Under the pieces are notes generated by a model. It was not told where the DNA came from. It was given only the letters and a program-made list of their open reading frames with translations, and ran no database searches. Both the position numbers and the translations under genes were made by a program. From Burkholderiales bacterium (lineage in GTDB: Bacteria > Pseudomonadota > Gammaproteobacteria > Burkholderiales > CAIKXV01), in NCBI GenBank assembly GCA_019751575.1, contig JAIENF010000586.1, positions 1 to 6,963 of the forward strand: a stretch of DNA of 6,963 bases, in the 5' to 3' direction. Shown here one piece after another: positions 5,718 through 6,963 of the stretch (position 1 is the stretch's first letter; every line of letters begins with the position of its first letter).

Positions 5718-6704
5718 TCAATCGACCTGCACGCGCGCCTCGCGTGCGACCCGTGCCCATTTCGCGATGTCGCTCTTGACGCGCTCGTCGAAGAAGGCCG
5801 GCGTACCTCCGACCGGCTCCATGCCCGCCAGTCGGTAGGCCTCGCGGATCTCGGGCGTCTTCAGCACGCGGTCGAGCTGGTCGGCGATGAAGCCGATGGT
5901 GTCCCTCGGCGTCGCGGCCGGCGCGAAGATACCGTACCAGGCCTGCGCGTCGAACCTGGAGAATCCCGCTTCAGCCATCGTCGGCACGTCGGGCAGCTGC
6001 GCGGAACGCGACGCGGTCGTGACTGCCAGGGCGCGCATCCGTCCGGACGACACGTGCGGCAAGACGACCGCCGGGCTCGAGAACATCATGTCGACTTCCC
6101 CGCCCAGCAGCGCGACGACCGCCGGTGCGCCGCCCTTGTACGGCACATGGAGCGTCTTGATCCCGGCCATCAGGTTCAGCAGCTCGGACGCCATGTGGAA
6201 ACCGCTGCCCGGGCTGGCCGAGGCGTAGGTCATCTTCCCGGGCATGCGGCCGGCCAGCGCGACGAGCTCCTTCATCGATCGCGCGGGGACCGACGGGTGC
6301 ACCACGAACACGTAGGGCGCGATCGCCAGCATGCTCACCGAGGCGAAGTCCTTCACCGTGTCGTACGGGACCTTCGCGTACACGCTGAGGTTGATGGCGT
6401 GCTGTCCGGCGGTGGCCAGCAGGGTGCAGCCGTCCGGGGCCGCCTTCGCCACCGCGGCCGAGCCGATCATCGATCCCGCGCCAGGACGATGCTCCATGAT
6501 CACCGGCTGGCCGAGTGCGACACGCAGGCGGTCGAACACGGGACGGCCCGCGACATCGACCGGCCCGCCGGGCGGGAACGGGTTGATCACCCGGATCGGC
6601 TTCGACGGGAACGCCGGCTGGGCGATTGCGGCACCTGCGGCAAGGGTACCGGCGAGCAGTGCACACCACCGAACGGATCGGCTCATCGTTGCAAGCAGCG
6701 TCAT
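5718..6704 (-). CDS. Bug/TctC-family periplasmic solute-binding protein (Bug 3)
   Basis: From the ATG at 6704 the product is 328 residues, normal for the family. Its signal peptide has R9 and R12, a hydrophobic core (13-27) and an AIA|QPA cleavage site after A28. The longer reading from 6737 adds 11 residues, lacks a Shine-Dalgarno and would start inside the putative -10 box, so 6704 is preferred. The mature protein opens FPSKPIRVINPFPPGGPVDVAGRP (32-55) with D50 and R54 of the first ligand loop. It continues with EHRPGAGSMIGSAAVAKAAPDG, AKVPYDTVKDF, ASASPGSGFHM, LHVPYKGG, GEVDMMFSS, VPTMAEAGF and FAPAATPRD in the expected order. PDGC replaces the usual PDGY (C93). It is the first gene after a likely promoter and precedes the RidA-family gene by 40 bases. 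The ligand cannot be predicted; family members bind mainly carboxylates. Confidence 0.94.
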   Translation of the reverse strand: MTLLATMSRSVRWCALLAGTLAAGAAIAQPAFPSKPIRVINPFPPGGPVDVAGRPVFDRLRVALGQPVIMEHRPGAGSMIGSAAVAKAAPDGCTLLATAGQHAINLSVYAKVPYDTVKDFASVSMLAIAPYVFVVHPSVPARSMKELVALAGRMPGKMTYASASPGSGFHMASELLNLMAGIKTLHVPYKGGAPAVVALLGGEVDMMFSSPAVVLPHVSSGRMRALAVTTASRSAQLPDVPTMAEAGFSRFDAQAWYGIFAPAATPRDTIGFIADQLDRVLKTPEIREAYRLAGMEPVGGTPAFFDERVKSDIAKWARVAREARVQVD

Positions 6705-6708
6705 GCAT

Positions 6709-6713
6709 TCCTC
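6709..6713 (-). promoter_or_regulatory. ribosome binding site GAGGA for Bug 3
   Basis: On the minus strand GAGGA is followed by 4 bases and the ATG at 6704. It selects this start over the ATG at 6737. Confidence 0.75.
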
Positions 6714-6733
6714 GCCCGGTAAAACGACGGATG

Positions 6734-6762
6734 ACACTACACGGGCGGGAAAACCGGGTCAA
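6734..6762 (-). promoter_or_regulatory. candidate sigma70-type promoter for the Bug 3 operon
   Basis: Reading the minus strand, TTGACC (6762-6757) matches the -35 consensus at five of six bases. After a 17-base spacer, TAGTGT (6739-6734) matches the -10 consensus at three of six. Transcription would begin near 6727, leaving a leader of about 23 bases that contains the GAGGA site at 6713-6709. The spacing is ideal, but the -10 is weak and the call rests on sequence alone. It would separate Bug 3 and the four genes after it from the Bug gene at the right edge. Confidence 0.4.
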
Positions 6763-6799
6763 GGCCAGGGCCGGTCGGCATCCCGGCGCGCCCGGCCGC

Positions 6800-6963
6800 T
6801 CACTCGATGCGGATCTTGCCGGTGCGAATCACCTTGGTCCAGAGCGCGATCTCGCTCTGCATGAAGCGGGTGAACTCCTGCGCGGTCGCAGCCGGGGTGG
6901 GCTCGACGACGTCTGCCCGCAACCGCTCCTGCACCTCGGGACGCTCGAGCACGCGCCTCATCA
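6800..6963 (-). CDS. C-terminal end of a fourth Bug/TctC-family solute-binding protein (5' partial)
   Basis: Minus-strand frame ending in TGA at 6802-6800, open to the right edge, with 53 visible residues. The stretch RVLERPEVQERLRADVVEP, then TPAATAQEFTRFMQSEIALW, then TKVIRTGKIRIE has the typical Bug C-terminus: a final helix pair (ALxxPEVRERLxxxGxEP), a TPAEFxxFxxxEIxxW helix and a short KxxxIRIE tail. The usual glycine before the xEP turn is replaced (ADVVEP). The signal peptide and ligand loops lie outside the window. The gene is upstream of Bug 3 in the same orientation with a 95-base gap. A GC-rich inverted repeat in that gap (6769-6774 with 6792-6797) might terminate its transcript, but no T-run is seen. 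Confidence 0.85.
   Translation of the reverse strand, partial: MRRVLERPEVQERLRADVVEPTPAATAQEFTRFMQSEIALWTKVIRTGKIRIE

Noticed and set aside
3881..5779. Plus-strand open frame (632 codons) opposite Bug 2 and the RidA-family gene
   Set aside because: It spans two real genes and their gap in antisense, and its product looks like no known protein. It is a shadow of codon bias.
5655..6722. Plus-strand open frame (355 codons) opposite Bug 3
   Set aside because: It is antisense to a protein with a signal peptide and the full Bug motif series. The product is Arg/His-rich without motifs.
6769..6797. GGCCGG/CCGGCC inverted repeat as a terminator for the right-edge Bug gene
   Set aside because: The 17-base loop and absence of a T-run make it weak, and such repeats are common by chance at this GC content.
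1..6963. Defence system, mobile element, CRISPR or tRNA gene
   Set aside because: No transposase, integrase, spaced direct repeats or cloverleaf-like sequence was seen. The PIN gene alone, without an antitoxin or other defence genes, does not support a defence island.

Overview
The window is G+C-rich, protein-dense DNA. It most resembles a betaproteobacterial (Burkholderiales/Alcaligenaceae-like) chromosome. The main reason is that four of its nine genes encode Bug/TctC-type periplasmic solute-binding proteins, a family strongly expanded in Bordetella, Cupriavidus and relatives. The taxonomic call is an inference from family content and composition, not from a marker gene. No RNA gene, insertion sequence, CRISPR array or long repeat is visible, and no gap between genes exceeds 100 bases.

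The genes form two convergent blocks. The rightward block (+ strand, 1-2505) holds the 3' part of a PuuE-like polysaccharide-deacetylase/allantoinase-family hydrolase, a Bug protein with a good Shine-Dalgarno site, and 13 bases later a PIN-domain (COG1569-type) protein. The leftward block (- strand, 6963 down to 2547) reads in transcription order: the C-terminal end of a Bug protein (cut by the window edge), a second Bug protein, a RidA-family protein, a third Bug protein, an M29-aminopeptidase-like metalloenzyme, and a small YkgJ-type cysteine-cluster protein. Spacings within this block are 95, 40, 60, 10 and 34 bases. The 95-base gap carries a plausible sigma70-type promoter, so the five genes downstream of it may form one operon. 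The blocks meet at 2506-2546, where a small GC hairpin may serve as a shared terminator.

Bug proteins sit next to predicted hydrolytic or deaminase-type enzymes: a PuuE-like hydrolase, a Rid protein lacking the usual catalytic arginine, and an M29/NicX-like metalloenzyme. This looks like an accessory catabolic locus in which periplasmic binding proteins capture small (probably carboxylated or amide-containing) molecules and the enzymes open or deaminate them. No TctA/TctB membrane component lies in the window, so the Bug proteins either use a transporter encoded elsewhere or act as sensors. The substrate cannot be read from the sequence. I found no clear sign of a wholly new type of system. 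The most unusual points are the Bug density and the non-canonical active-site residues in the Rid and M29-like proteins.
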